Below, in pieces: positions 28,074 through 40,412 of a DNA stretch of 64,000 nt. This stretch comes from Luteimonas sp. (lineage in GTDB: Bacteria > Pseudomonadota > Gammaproteobacteria > Xanthomonadales > Xanthomonadaceae), in assembly GCA_024707405.1 (NCBI GenBank), contig JANPZU010000002.1, forward strand, positions 62,001 to 126,000. Reading direction: 5' to 3'. The notes under the pieces are model-generated. The model made no database searches and was not told where the DNA came from. It saw only the letters and a program-made list of their open reading frames with translations. Position numbers and translations under genes: made by a program. Each line of letters starts with the position of its first letter. Positions within the stretch are counted from its first letter, which is position 1.

Positions 28074-29875
28074 CGGCCACGGATGTGCCACGCAAGGCTC
28101 CGCAGACGCTCGACCTGGGCGTGATCGGCAATGGCAGCTTCGGGGCGCTGGTCGACCGCGAGGCGCGCATCGCATGGAGCTGCATGCCGGCCTTCGACGG
28201 CGATCCGGCGTTCTGCTCGCTGCTGTCGCCGACCGACCATGACGGCGGGGATTGCGTCGTCGAGCTGGAGGATTTCGAGCGCAGCGAACAGGAATACCTC
28301 ACCAATACAGCGGTACTGCGCACGGTGCTGCACGATCGTCACGGCGGATCGGTCGAGGTGCTGGATTTCGCGCCGCGCTGGAAGAACAACGGCCGCATCT
28401 ACCGGCCGGTGTCGATCATCCGCAGGCTCGTGCCGTTGACGGGCACCCCCCGCATCCGCGTGCGCGTGCGACCGTTGGCCGACTGGGGCGCGCGCAAGCC
28501 CGAGACCACGTGGGGCAGCAACCACATCCGCTGGTTGTTGCCAGACTTCACGCTACGCCTGACCACCGACGTGCCCGTGCGTTTCGTGCGCGAGGAAACA
28601 CCGTTCGTGCTCGCGCAGCCGGCCCACCTGGTGCTCGGGCCGGATGAATCGTTGCTGCGCTCGATCGAGGGCTACGCCGAGGAGGCGCTCGATCGCACCG
28701 CCGAATACTGGCGTGAGTGGGTGCGCTACCTGTCGGTGCCGTTGGACTGGCAGTCCGCGGTGATCCGCAGTGCGATCACGCTCAAGCTGTGCCAGTACGA
28801 GGACAGTGGCGCGATCATCGCCGCGATGACCACCTCGATCCCGGAGGCGCCCGGATCGGTGCGCAACTGGGACTACCGCTATTGCTGGCTGCGCGATGCG
28901 GCCTTCGTGGTGCGCGCACTCAACCGGCTGGGTGCGACCAGGAGCATGGAGGAGTTCCTGCGCTACATCTTCAACATCGCCACCCATGACGGCAGTCTGC
29001 AGCCGCTGTACGGCATCGACTTCGCCGAAGAGCTCGAAGAGGTCGAGGTCGAAAGCCTGGCAGGCTACCGAGGCATGGGGCCGGTGCGGCGCGGCAACCT
29101 GGCGTGGGTGCAGAAACAGCACGACGTGTACGGCAGCGTCGTGCTGGCATCGACGCAACTGTTCTTCGACCAGCGCCTCGCGCATCCGGGCGATGCCTCG
29201 GCGTTCGCACGCCTCGAACCATCCGGAGAGCGCGCGTTCGCGCTGCACGACCAACCCGATGCCGGCTTGTGGGAATTCCGCGGGCGTGCCGAAGTGCATA
29301 CCTACACAGCTGCGATGTGCTGGGCGGCCTGCGACCGGCTGGCCAAGATCGCGGCCCACCTTGGTCTCGAGGAACGCGCCGTGCACTGGCGCTCGCGTGC
29401 CGACACCATCCACGCGCACACCATCGAGCGCGCATGGCGCGAGGAAGCCGGGCATTTCAGCGCATCGTTCCAGAGCGACTACCTCGATGCCTCGCTGCTG
29501 CTGCTGGCAGACATCGGCTTCGTGGCGGCGGACGATCCGCGCTACGTGGCGACGGTGGAGGCCATCGGTCGCGACCTGCGCCGCGGCGACGCGCTGTTCC
29601 GCTACATCGCGCCGGACGATTTCGGCGAGCCCGAGACCAGCTTCACCATCTGCACGTTCTGGTACATCGACGCGCTGGCGGCCATCGGCCGCAAGGACGA
29701 GGCGCGCGAGATGTTCGAGCGCGTGCTGGAACGCCGCAACCATCTCGGACTGCTGTCCGAGGACACCGCGTTCGAGGATGGCGAAGCCTGGGGCAACTTC
29801 CCGCAGACCTATTCGCACGTGGGCCTGATCATCGCCGCGATGCGGCTGTCGCGTTCGTGGCAGGAAGCCTCGTGA
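28070..29875 (+). CDS. GH15-family glycosidase of the trehalose cluster
   Basis: 601 aa, cytoplasmic (no signal peptide). The N-terminal supersandwich domain begins LDLGVIGNGSFGALVDREARIAWSCMPAFDGDPAF. The (alpha/alpha)6 domain has SVRNWDYRYCWLRDAAFVVRALNRLG, GHFSASFQSDYLDASLLLLADIGF and EDTAFEDGEAWGNFPQTYSHVGLI, typical of bacterial GH15 glucoamylase-like proteins. Some actinobacterial members of this group are trehalases; others act on alpha-glucans. Its location between otsB and otsA, coupled to both by overlaps, suggests control of the trehalose pool, but the substrate is not determined by sequence. Confidence 0.9.
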   Translation: MTATDVPRKAPQTLDLGVIGNGSFGALVDREARIAWSCMPAFDGDPAFCSLLSPTDHDGGDCVVELEDFERSEQEYLTNTAVLRTVLHDRHGGSVEVLDFAPRWKNNGRIYRPVSIIRRLVPLTGTPRIRVRVRPLADWGARKPETTWGSNHIRWLLPDFTLRLTTDVPVRFVREETPFVLAQPAHLVLGPDESLLRSIEGYAEEALDRTAEYWREWVRYLSVPLDWQSAVIRSAITLKLCQYEDSGAIIAAMTTSIPEAPGSVRNWDYRYCWLRDAAFVVRALNRLGATRSMEEFLRYIFNIATHDGSLQPLYGIDFAEELEEVEVESLAGYRGMGPVRRGNLAWVQKQHDVYGSVVLASTQLFFDQRLAHPGDASAFARLEPSGERAFALHDQPDAGLWEFRGRAEVHTYTAAMCWAACDRLAKIAAHLGLEERAVHWRSRADTIHAHTIERAWREEAGHFSASFQSDYLDASLLLLADIGFVAADDPRYVATVEAIGRDLRRGDALFRYIAPDDFGEPETSFTICTFWYIDALAAIGRKDEAREMFERVLERRNHLGLLSEDTAFEDGEAWGNFPQTYSHVGLIIAAMRLSRSWQEAS

Positions 29876-31269
29876 GTCGGCTTGTCATCGTGTCCAACCG
29901 CGTGGCAGTGCCGGGCGAAAATCGCGCCGGGGGACTGGCCGTCGCGTTGCGCGCGGCGCTGGAAGAACAGGGCGGTTTGTGGTTCGGCTGGAGCGGCAAG
30001 ACCGTGCGCGAGGCCAGTGGCGCGTTGCACGAGCAGGTCGAGGGTGGCATCCGCTACGTCACCATGGACCTCAACAAGCGCGACCACGACGCCTACTACA
30101 ACGGTTTCGCCAATCGCACGTTGTGGCCGCTTCTGCACTTCCGGCTGGATCTGGTGGATTACACCCGCGAAACGCGGGAAGGCTACCGGCGCGTGAACGC
30201 AATGTTCGCCGAAAAGCTGGCGCCATTGCTACGCGAGGACGACACCCTCTGGATCCACGATTACCACATGATCCCGCTGGCGGCCTTGCTGCGCGAGCGG
30301 GGCATCGGTTGCCGCATGGGCTTCTTCCTGCACGTGCCGATGCCGTCACCGGATCTGGTGGCGGCGATGCCGGATCATGCCCGGCTCTTCTCCACGCTGT
30401 ATGCCTATGACCTGGTCGGCTTCCAGACCCAGCGCGATGTGGAGCGTTTCCAGGGCTACGTGCGGCTGTTCGGTGGAGGGCGCGTGCTCGGCGAGGGCGT
30501 GCTGGAGGCGCCGGGCGGACGCCTGCTGCGTGCCGCGGCATTCCCGATCGGCATCGATACCCCGCAGATCGCACGACAGGCCGCGGCCGCGATGTCCAAG
30601 CCGGCGGTACGCGACCTGCGTCGGAGCCTGTTCCCCCGGCAACTCGCCATCGGCGTGGACAGGCTGGATTATTCGAAGGGACTGCCCGAACGTTTCCGCG
30701 GCTTCGAGCGATACCTCGAGCGCCATGCCGGCGAGCGTGGCAGCCTGACCTACCTGCAGATCGCGCCGGTCTCGCGTGGCGAGGTCGGCGAATACCAGCA
30801 GTTGCGCAACGAACTGGAACAGATTGCCGGACACATCAACGGCAACCACGCCGAACCGGACTGGACGCCGTTGCGCTACGTCAACCGCAACTTCGCCCAT
30901 GCCACCTTGACCGGGTTCTATCGCCTTGCCCGCATCGGGTTGGTCACGCCCTTGCGCGACGGCATGAACCTCGTGGCGAAGGAGTACGTGGCCGCGCAGG
31001 ATCCGGAGGATCCGGGCGTGCTGGTGCTGTCGTTGCTGGCCGGTGCCGCGCGGGAGATGCAGCAGGCGCTGATGGTGAACCCGCATGACCTCGATGGCGT
31101 CGCCGACGCGATCGCCACGGCGTCGAACATGCCCAAGACGCAGCGCATCGAACGCTGGCGGGAGATGATGGGTCACCTCGAGCGCCACGACATCCACGCC
31201 TGGCGCCGGAATTTCCTCGAAGCGCTGGTGTTCGCCCCCGATCTTCCGGAAACCCGTGGCAAGACGTGA
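29872..31269 (+). CDS. otsA: Trehalose-6-phosphate synthase
   Basis: 465 aa from a GTG at a GTGA overlap (VSRLVIVSNRVAVPGENRAGGLAVAL); the long track extension is an overlap artefact. GT20 family motifs are LWIHDYHMIPLAALLRERG, MGFFLHVPMPSPDL, FPIGIDT, GVDRLDYSKGLPERFRGFE and VTPLRDGMNLVAKEYVAAQ. It joins UDP-glucose and glucose 6-phosphate to trehalose 6-phosphate, which OtsB dephosphorylates, giving osmoprotection. It is the last gene of the cluster. Confidence 0.96.
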   Translation: MSRLVIVSNRVAVPGENRAGGLAVALRAALEEQGGLWFGWSGKTVREASGALHEQVEGGIRYVTMDLNKRDHDAYYNGFANRTLWPLLHFRLDLVDYTRETREGYRRVNAMFAEKLAPLLREDDTLWIHDYHMIPLAALLRERGIGCRMGFFLHVPMPSPDLVAAMPDHARLFSTLYAYDLVGFQTQRDVERFQGYVRLFGGGRVLGEGVLEAPGGRLLRAAAFPIGIDTPQIARQAAAAMSKPAVRDLRRSLFPRQLAIGVDRLDYSKGLPERFRGFERYLERHAGERGSLTYLQIAPVSRGEVGEYQQLRNELEQIAGHINGNHAEPDWTPLRYVNRNFAHATLTGFYRLARIGLVTPLRDGMNLVAKEYVAAQDPEDPGVLVLSLLAGAAREMQQALMVNPHDLDGVADAIATASNMPKTQRIERWREMMGHLERHDIHAWRRNFLEALVFAPDLPETRGKT

Positions 31270-31325
31270 GCCGCCCCCCGGGTCGCAGCCGCCGGAGGGT
31301 GGCGGACGCTGCCCGCCACGCCAGC

Positions 31326-31331
31326 TATACT
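31326..31331 (+). promoter_or_regulatory. Putative -10 element upstream of smc
   Basis: TATACT about 140 bp before the smc ATG, in a region without other AT-rich sequence. No convincing -35 is visible 16-18 bp upstream. Confidence 0.4.
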
Positions 31332-31377
31332 CGCCAGACCCTGTCACTCAAACAGTGCCAAGGGGGCAATCCAATCA

Positions 31378-31461
31378 ATGGGTTGGCCAGACAACCTCAA
31401 CCAGATTCATATAGCCGGCGGCGCGTCCCGAAAGGAGTCGGTGCGGCCGGTGGAACCCTAA
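31378..31461 (+). CDS. Possible 27-aa leader peptide upstream of smc
   Basis: ATG GGT TGG CCA ... CCC TAA encodes MGWPDNLNQIHIAGGASRKE followed by seven residues. An AAGGGGG stretch lies about 11 nt before the ATG. It ends 6 bp before the smc ATG, which itself has only a weak Shine-Dalgarno, so translational coupling is possible. There is no family match, and it could be a chance ORF. Confidence 0.25.
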   Translation: MGWPDNLNQIHIAGGASRKESVRPVEP

Positions 31462-31467
31462 CGCCGC

Positions 31468-34400
31468 ATGCGCCTGTCCACGATCAAGCTCGCCGGTTTC
31501 AAATCCTTCGTCGATCCCACCACGCTGCACCTGCCGACCAACATGACTGGCGTGGTGGGGCCGAATGGTTGCGGCAAGTCGAACATCATCGACGCCGTGC
31601 GCTGGGTGATGGGCGAAAGCTCTGCCAGCCGCCTGCGCGGCGACTCGCTGACCGACGTGATCTTCGCCGGCTCCACCGCGCGCAAACCGGTGTCGCAAGC
31701 GATGGTGGAGCTGATCTTCGACAACTCCGACCACACCATCGCCGGCGAGTACGCCGCGTTCAACGAGATCTCGGTCAAGCGCATCGTCAGCCGCGACGGC
31801 CAGAGCAGCTACTACCTCAACGGCGCCAAGTGTCGCCGCCGCGACATCACCGACCTGTTCCTGGGCACCGGCCTGGGGCCCCGCAGCTACTCGATCATCG
31901 AGCAGGGCATGATCTCGCAGGTCATCGACGCCAAGCCCGAAGAGCTGCGCGTCTACCTCGAGGAAGCCGCCGGCATCTCCAAGTACAAGGAGCGCCGCAA
32001 GGAGACCGAGACCCGCATCCGCCACACCCGTGAGAACCTCGACCGACTGGGCGACCTGCGCGAGGAAATCGGCAAGCAACTGCAGCACCTTGCCCGGCAG
32101 GCAAAGCAGGCCGAGCAATACACCGCCATCCAGGCAGAGCGCAGGATCCGCGACGCAGAATGGAAGGCGCTCGAGTTCCGTGGCCTCGACGCGCAACTGC
32201 AGGGCCTTCGCGAAGGCCTGTCGCAGGAAGAAACCCGCCTGCAGCAACTCATTGCCGAGCAGCGCGAAGCCGAACGCGAGCTGGAAACCGGGCGCGTGCG
32301 CCGCGAGGAGGCTGCGGAAGCCCTGAACAAGGCGCAGGCCGAGAGCTACGAGGTCAGCGGCACGCTGGCGCGAGTGGAACAGCAGATCGCGCACCAGCGC
32401 GAACTCAGCGAGCGTCTGCACAAGGCGCGCGAGGAAACCCGCCACGCGCTGGAGGAAATCGGCGAGCACATCAGCGGCGACGAAGCCAGGCTGGAAGTGC
32501 TGCAGGTCGCCATCGCCGATGCCGAGCCGCAACTGGAGGCGCTGCGCGAGGACGACGGCATCCGCCAGGAAGCACTGCGCAACGCCGAGGAGGCGTTGGC
32601 CGATTGGCAGCAGCGTTGGGAAACGCACAGTCGTGAGCAGAACGAGGCCTCGCGTGCGGGCGACGTGGAACGCACCCGCGTCGATTACCTCGACCGCCAG
32701 TCGCTCGATGCCGACCGCCGTCGCGAACAACTGGCCGCCGAGCGCGCCGCGTTCGACCTGTCCGCGCTGGCCGAGGCCTTCTCCGGTCTCCAGTCGCGGC
32801 ACGACGAACAGAAGGCGGCGCTGGACGGGCTGACGCTCGAACTCGAGCAGCGGAAGGAAGCCGCGGTCGAGCTGCAGGATCAGCAGCGCACTGCGCAGAA
32901 TGAATTGTCGGAAGTCCGCAAGCAGGCCCAGGAATCGCGTGGCCGGCTGTCGTCGCTGGAAACACTGCAGCACGCCGCACTGGGCCAGGAACAGGGCGTC
33001 GCGGTGGAGTGGCTGCGCCAGCGCGGGCTGGATTCGGCCACGCGCGTCGGCGAGAGGCTGACCGTCGAGCCGGGTTGGGAAAACGCCGTCGAAAGCGCGC
33101 TGGGGCAATTGATCGAGGGCGTGCTGGTCGAAGCGCCGGAATCCCTGGTCGACGCACTTGGCGAACTCGGCGAAGGCCGGTTGGCGCTGGTGTCTGCCGA
33201 ATCCGGAAATGGCGACTTCGCGTCGACCTCGCTTGCCGCGAAGGTGCAGGGGCCGCTGGCGATCCGCCGCCTGCTGTCGCGCCTGCATGCCGCCGAGACC
33301 CTGTCCGACGCGCGTGCATTGCAGGCGCGGCTGGGCGAAGGCGATTCCGTGATCACCCGCAACGGCGAGCGCCTTGGTGCCGGATGGGTGCGCGTGGTGC
33401 GCTCAGGCGCAGCCAAGCAAGGCGCGTTGCTGCGCGAGCGCGAGATCAAGGAATTGCGTACCGCGATCGAGGAACTGCAGGCGCGCGAGCATGAACTGGA
33501 AGCGGCCATCGCCTCTGGCCGCGACCGCCTGCTGGTGGCCGAGCAGCAGCGCGAGGACGCACAGCGCCAGCTCTACACCGCACATCGCAATGTGTCCGAA
33601 CTTGCCGGGCAGCTGCAGAGCCAGCAGGGTCGACTGGATTCGGCGAAGGCGCGGATCGAGAAGATCGACGCCGATCTGTCGCAACTCATCGAGACCATCG
33701 ATGCCAGCGGCCAGCAGGCGCGTGAAGCGCGCGGCAAGCTGGAAGACGCGGTTGGCCGCATGGCCGAGCTTGAAGCCGTGCGCACTGCATTGGAAGGCGA
33801 ACGCCGGGCATTGGTCGAGGCGCGTGACGCCGCACGGGCCGCCGCCCGCGAATCGCGCGATACCGCGCACGCGCTGGCGCTGACGCTGGAATCGCAACGG
33901 GCGCAGGTGGTGGCGTTGGCGCAGGCATTGCAGCGCATGGGTGGGCAGCGTGGCCAGCTCGATGCGCGCCTGGGCGAACTGGCTGCGCAACTGTCCGATG
34001 GCGACTCGCCCGTCGTGGCGCTGGAACAGCAGCGCCAGGCAGCGCTGGAACAGCGTGTCGATGCCGAGAAGAAGCTCGCCGCGGCCCGTTCGGCCGTGGA
34101 AGGGATCGACAACGACCTGCGCGGCTTCGAGCGCACCCGCCACGAACGCGAGGAACAGGCCCTCGGCCAGCGCGAGGCGATCTCGCAACGTCGCCTCGAC
34201 CAGCAGGCGCTGGCGATCAAGGCCGAACAGCTCACCGCCGCGGTGGTCGAGGCCGGCTTCGTGCTCGATGACGTGGTCGCCAACCTCACCGACGAGGCCG
34301 AGGTGTCGGCGTGGGAGAAGATGGTCACCGACTTCGACGCCAAGCTGCGCCGGCTGGAGCCGGTCAACCTGGCCGCGATCCAGGAGCACGCCGAGGCCGC

Positions 34401-34971
34401 GCAGCGCAAGGATTACCTCGACGCGCAGGACGCCGACCTCAACACCGCGCTGGAAACGCTGGAAGACGCCATCCGCAAGATCGATCGCGAGACCCGCGGC
34501 CGCTTCAAGGACACCTTCGACCGCGTCAACTCGGGCGTGCAGGAACTGTATCCGCGGCTGTTCGGCGGCGGCCATGCCTACCTCGAACTCACCGGCGAGG
34601 ATCTGCTCGACACCGGCGTCGCGATCATGGCGCGCCCACCGGGCAAGCGCGTGTCCAACATCTCGCTGCTGTCGGGTGGCGAGAAGGCGATGACAGCGGT
34701 GGCGCTGGTGTTCGCGATCTTCCGGCTCAACCCGGCGCCGTTCTGCCTGCTGGACGAAGTGGATGCGCCGCTGGACGAAGCCAACGTCGGCCGCTTCACC
34801 AACATGGTCAGCGAGATGAGCGAGCAGGTGCAGTTCCTGTTCGTCACCCACAACAAGGCCACGATGGAGGCGGCGCAGCAGCTCAGCGGCGTTACCATGC
34901 GTGAGCCGGGCGTCAGCCGCCTGGTGTCCGTCGACCTGGCCGAGGCAGCGCGCCTCGCCGGCGCAGCCTGA
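31468..34971 (+). CDS. smc: Chromosome segregation ATPase Smc
   Basis: 1,167 aa, full length for the family. The N-terminal head begins MRLSTIKLAGFKSFVDPTTLHLPTNMTGVVGPNGCGKSNIIDAVRWVMGE with Walker A. Long coiled coils run from about residue 165 to 500 and 660 to 1000, rich in E, Q, A and R, around the hinge (GVAVEWLRQRG to RLGAGWVRVVRSG). The C-terminal head holds the signature ISLLSGGEKAMTAVALVFAIF and Walker B PFCLLDEVDAPLDEANVGRF. It forms condensin with ScpA and ScpB encoded at the left end. zipA follows by 31 bp. Confidence 0.97.
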   Translation: MRLSTIKLAGFKSFVDPTTLHLPTNMTGVVGPNGCGKSNIIDAVRWVMGESSASRLRGDSLTDVIFAGSTARKPVSQAMVELIFDNSDHTIAGEYAAFNEISVKRIVSRDGQSSYYLNGAKCRRRDITDLFLGTGLGPRSYSIIEQGMISQVIDAKPEELRVYLEEAAGISKYKERRKETETRIRHTRENLDRLGDLREEIGKQLQHLARQAKQAEQYTAIQAERRIRDAEWKALEFRGLDAQLQGLREGLSQEETRLQQLIAEQREAERELETGRVRREEAAEALNKAQAESYEVSGTLARVEQQIAHQRELSERLHKAREETRHALEEIGEHISGDEARLEVLQVAIADAEPQLEALREDDGIRQEALRNAEEALADWQQRWETHSREQNEASRAGDVERTRVDYLDRQSLDADRRREQLAAERAAFDLSALAEAFSGLQSRHDEQKAALDGLTLELEQRKEAAVELQDQQRTAQNELSEVRKQAQESRGRLSSLETLQHAALGQEQGVAVEWLRQRGLDSATRVGERLTVEPGWENAVESALGQLIEGVLVEAPESLVDALGELGEGRLALVSAESGNGDFASTSLAAKVQGPLAIRRLLSRLHAAETLSDARALQARLGEGDSVITRNGERLGAGWVRVVRSGAAKQGALLREREIKELRTAIEELQAREHELEAAIASGRDRLLVAEQQREDAQRQLYTAHRNVSELAGQLQSQQGRLDSAKARIEKIDADLSQLIETIDASGQQAREARGKLEDAVGRMAELEAVRTALEGERRALVEARDAARAAARESRDTAHALALTLESQRAQVVALAQALQRMGGQRGQLDARLGELAAQLSDGDSPVVALEQQRQAALEQRVDAEKKLAAARSAVEGIDNDLRGFERTRHEREEQALGQREAISQRRLDQQALAIKAEQLTAAVVEAGFVLDDVVANLTDEAEVSAWEKMVTDFDAKLRRLEPVNLAAIQEHAEAAQRKDYLDAQDADLNTALETLEDAIRKIDRETRGRFKDTFDRVNSGVQELYPRLFGGGHAYLELTGEDLLDTGVAIMARPPGKRVSNISLLSGGEKAMTAVALVFAIFRLNPAPFCLLDEVDAPLDEANVGRFTNMVSEMSEQVQFLFVTHNKATMEAAQQLSGVTMREPGVSRLVSVDLAEAARLAGAA

Positions 34972-35002
34972 CCTTTCCTCCAACGCATCATCGGAGAGCC
35001 GC

Positions 35003-35755
35003 ATGACCGAACTGCGCATTGGCATCCTCATCGCCGGCCTGATCCTGATCGCCGCGATCTGGTATTTCGGCACCCGTCCGCGCGCCGGCCAGGGCCGCCG
35101 GCTGGACGCCGAAAAGCGGGCGAAGGGCGCCACGGACATCGGTGGCGGTCGCCTGGAGCCGACGCTCGGCGCCCAGATCGAACAGGAAGTCTCGGCCGTC
35201 GAGGACGGCGACGAAGCGGTGCAGGCGGAGATGGATCTGATCGATGCCGCGGTCGCACCTGCAGCCTCGCCCAACAGCGACCTGGGCAAAAGGGTCAGCG
35301 AGGACTTCGACAAGATCGTCACGCTCTACATCGCCGCCAAGGCGGGGCAGGTACTGCGTGGCCCGGACATCGTGGTCGCCGCAGAGAAGGCCGGCCTGAC
35401 CTATGGCCACATGAACGTGTTCCACCGTCTGGTGGAGAGCCATCCCGAGCGCGGGCCGATCTTCAGCGTCGCCAACATCCGCAAGCCGGGGAGTTTCGAG
35501 ATGAGCGAGATCCAGTCGCTGGAAACGCCGGCCATCGCGTTCTTCCTCACGTTGCCCGCGCCGGTTGGCGCGCTCGACGCCTGGGACGCGATGCTGCCCA
35601 CCGCGCAGCGCATGGCCGAGTTGCTCGACGGCGTGGTGCTGGACGAACAGCGCAACGCCTTGGGTCGCCAGCGCATCGCCGGCCTGCGCGATGAACTGCG
35701 CGCCTGGGATCGCGAACATGAAGCACCGCCGGTGACCCGCAGCCCGCGCTGGTGA
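35003..35755 (+). CDS. zipA: Cell division protein ZipA
   Basis: 250 aa from MTELRIGILIAGLILIAAIWYFGTRPRAG, with an N-terminal transmembrane helix followed by a short linker. The C-terminal FtsZ-binding domain spans about residues 105-240 (DKIVTLYIAAKAGQVLRGPDIVVAAEKAGLTYGHMNVFHRL, GSFEMSEIQSLETPAIAFFLTLP). GGAGAG precedes the ATG. ZipA tethers FtsZ to the membrane early in division. The linker is shorter than in E. coli ZipA (328 aa). smc-zipA-ligA is a common order in Xanthomonadaceae. Confidence 0.93.
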   Translation: MTELRIGILIAGLILIAAIWYFGTRPRAGQGRRLDAEKRAKGATDIGGGRLEPTLGAQIEQEVSAVEDGDEAVQAEMDLIDAAVAPAASPNSDLGKRVSEDFDKIVTLYIAAKAGQVLRGPDIVVAAEKAGLTYGHMNVFHRLVESHPERGPIFSVANIRKPGSFEMSEIQSLETPAIAFFLTLPAPVGALDAWDAMLPTAQRMAELLDGVVLDEQRNALGRQRIAGLRDELRAWDREHEAPPVTRSPRW

Positions 35756-35772
35756 AGCCAGCAGGCGCTGCC

Positions 35773-38247
<2,475 letters not shown>

Positions 38248-38280
38248 TGTGCATGCGTCGATCCTGGTTGGCGGCAGACA

Positions 38281-38387
38281 TCGTCATTCCCGCGCAAGCG
38301 GAAGCGACTTTCAACAGCCCGAAAGGCTGGTCAATCCATGTGGCCGCTTGCTTGAAGGCTGGATTCCCGCTTGCGCAGGAATGACGG
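38281..38387. repeat. REP-like inverted repeat pair between ligA and epmA
   Basis: TCGTCATTCCCGCGCAAGCGG and, inverted about 60 bp later, GGATTCCCGCTTGCGCAGGAATGACGG. The CGTCATTCCCGCG...CGGGAATGACG class is widespread in proteobacterial intergenic regions. It differs in sequence from the GTAG-type REP in this window. Confidence 0.85.
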
Positions 38388-38411
38388 TCGCATGGTTGCA
38401 GCCTGCTCCGG

Positions 38412-39392
38412 ATGCCCGGCATGAACTGGCAGCCTTCGGCCTCCATTGAAGCGCTGCGCCTGCGCGCGCAAGCCAATGCCGCGATCCGTGCGTTCTTCGG
38501 CGCCCGAGGCGTGCTGGAAGTCGAAACGCCGATCCTCTCGCAGGCCGGCAACACCGATCCCAACATCGCCTCGTTCTCGCTGGAATTCTCCGGCCGTACT
38601 GACGGCGCGTCGCGCACGCGCTGGCTGCGCACGTCGCCGGAATTCGCGTTGAAACGGCTCCTGGCCGCCGGCATCGGCGATTGCTACGAACTGGGCCGCG
38701 TGTTCCGCGATGGCGAAGCGGGAGGACGCCACAATCCCGAATTCACGATGCTGGAGTGGTATCGCATCGATCGGGATCACCTGCGGCTGGCCGACGAAAC
38801 CGTCGAGCTGGTGCAGGCCTTGCTGGCATTGGTCGGGCGCCAGGCTTCGGTGGCGCGGATTGCATATCGCGAGTTGTATCGCGAGACGCTTGGTATCGAT
38901 CCCATGGCGGCCGGGATCGACGCATTGCGCGCCGCCTTCGGCGACATCGCCATCGATCCGCAAGGGCTGACCCACGACGATTGGCTCGACCTGTTGATGA
39001 CACACCGCATCCAGCCGCGTTTTCCGCCGAACCAGTTGCTGGTGGTGCACGACTATCCGGCCAGCCAATGCGCGCTGGCGCGGGTCGTCGAACGCGATGG
39101 GGTGCAGGTCGCCGAGCGTTTCGAGCTGTACCTGGGGGCGCTGGAATTGGCCAACGGCTACCACGAACTGCTGGATGCCGTGGAGCAGCGTTCCCGGTTC
39201 GAGCGCGACCTCGCCGTGCGTGGTTCGCGCGGCGCGGAATCGCCGCGCATCGACGAAGGGCTGCTCTCTGCGCTTGAGCATGGCATGCCTGCCTGTGCCG
39301 GCGTGGCGATGGGCGTCGATCGCTTGCTGATGGCGATGCTCGGGACGCAGAAGATCGCCGACGTGCTGGCGTTCGACTTTCCCAGAGGTTGA
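38412..39392 (+). CDS. epmA: EF-P beta-lysylation ligase EpmA (GenX/PoxA)
   Basis: 326 aa (or 323 from the second Met, MNWQPSAS). This is a class II lysyl-tRNA synthetase paralogue without the anticodon-binding domain: VLEVETPILSQAGNTDPNI, TRWLRTSPEFALKRLLAAGIGDCYELGRVFRDGEAGGRHNPEFTMLEWYR, ELYLGALELANGYHEL and GVAMGVDRLLMAML. EpmA attaches beta-lysine to elongation factor P. The partner epmB and efp are not in this window. The stop overlaps the region of the next gene's Shine-Dalgarno. Confidence 0.94.
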   Translation: MPGMNWQPSASIEALRLRAQANAAIRAFFGARGVLEVETPILSQAGNTDPNIASFSLEFSGRTDGASRTRWLRTSPEFALKRLLAAGIGDCYELGRVFRDGEAGGRHNPEFTMLEWYRIDRDHLRLADETVELVQALLALVGRQASVARIAYRELYRETLGIDPMAAGIDALRAAFGDIAIDPQGLTHDDWLDLLMTHRIQPRFPPNQLLVVHDYPASQCALARVVERDGVQVAERFELYLGALELANGYHELLDAVEQRSRFERDLAVRGSRGAESPRIDEGLLSALEHGMPACAGVAMGVDRLLMAMLGTQKIADVLAFDFPRG

Positions 39393-39403
39393 GGAGTCGC
39401 GGC

Positions 39404-40384
39404 GTGGGAACCGGATCTGGACTTGGACGCGATGCATCGCCGACGCGTTTCGAAGTGCCTGCCAACTACGTGGATCTGGTTGGGCGTGGTGTCTTGCCGC
39501 CGGCTGGCGGTGTCTCGTTGCCCGATGGCGTGCGCACGGGGACGTTCCACGGCCTTTCGGCCTGGCTGGTGGAGACGCCATGGTCGACTGCTGCGGTGTC
39601 GATGTTCGGCGGGCAGGTGCTCTCGTTCGTTCCGCGCGGGCAGCACGATGTGTTCTGGCTTTCGCCGCGCCTTGCCGGGCTGCCCACGCCGATCCGCGGC
39701 GGCGTGCCGGTGGTCTGGCCGTACTTCGGGCGGCAGGACCAGGCCGACGACATGCCGGCGCATGGATTCGCGCGCACTCTCGGCTGGTCGCTAGACATGG
39801 CATCGCACGAACCGGATGGAACCGTGGCGTTGCGCCTGTCGTTCCCGATCCTCGATGGCCTGCCGCTCCGGCTGCACACCGAACTTCGCATCGGTAGCGG
39901 CTTCGAGCAGCGGCTGGTGACGGAGAACAACGGTGATGCCACCGTCGTCTACAGCGAAGCCCTGCATGCCTATTTCCGCGTCGGTGATGTGTCGCGGGCC
40001 AGGGTGGAAGGACTCGATGGCGTGGATTACCTCGACAAGCACCATGACTTTGCGAGGTTCCGGCAGCAGGGTGATTGGCAACTGGACGATGTACGCGATC
40101 CCGGTCGCAGCGACCGCATCTATCGCCGTGCAGACGGGCATTACCTGCTGGTGGACGTTGCGGGCGGGCGCCGGATCGAACTGGCGCTGGAGGGGAGTGG
40201 TGCGCTGGTGGTGTGGAATCCCGGCACGGAGGCCGCAGCCGTGATGACGGATGTGGGCGCCGATGCATGGCGCGGCTTCGTCTGCCTCGAAGCGGCGAAT
40301 GCCGGGGACTGGCGCGTCGCGCTCAGGCCCGGCGAGTGCCACGCCCTGGTGCAGCGGATCAGCGTCTTGCCGGGTGGCGGCTAG
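39404..40384 (+). CDS. Glucose-6-phosphate 1-epimerase-like protein (YeaD family)
   Basis: 326 aa from a GTG with GAGGAG 7 nt upstream; the track's TTG start overlaps epmA. Aldose-1-epimerase/YeaD fold signatures are [70 protein letters not shown] and [11 protein letters not shown]. The family interconverts anomers of hexose 6-phosphates. The gene is 11 bp after epmA and probably cotranscribed. A connection to the Entner-Doudoroff genes is functional rather than positional. Confidence 0.88.
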   Translation: MGTGSGLGRDASPTRFEVPANYVDLVGRGVLPPAGGVSLPDGVRTGTFHGLSAWLVETPWSTAAVSMFGGQVLSFVPRGQHDVFWLSPRLAGLPTPIRGGVPVVWPYFGRQDQADDMPAHGFARTLGWSLDMASHEPDGTVALRLSFPILDGLPLRLHTELRIGSGFEQRLVTENNGDATVVYSEALHAYFRVGDVSRARVEGLDGVDYLDKHHDFARFRQQGDWQLDDVRDPGRSDRIYRRADGHYLLVDVAGGRRIELALEGSGALVVWNPGTEAAAVMTDVGADAWRGFVCLEAANAGDWRVALRPGECHALVQRISVLPGGG

Positions 40385-40412
40385 CATCGTCCGCGGCCTG
40401 CATGCGGCTCGT

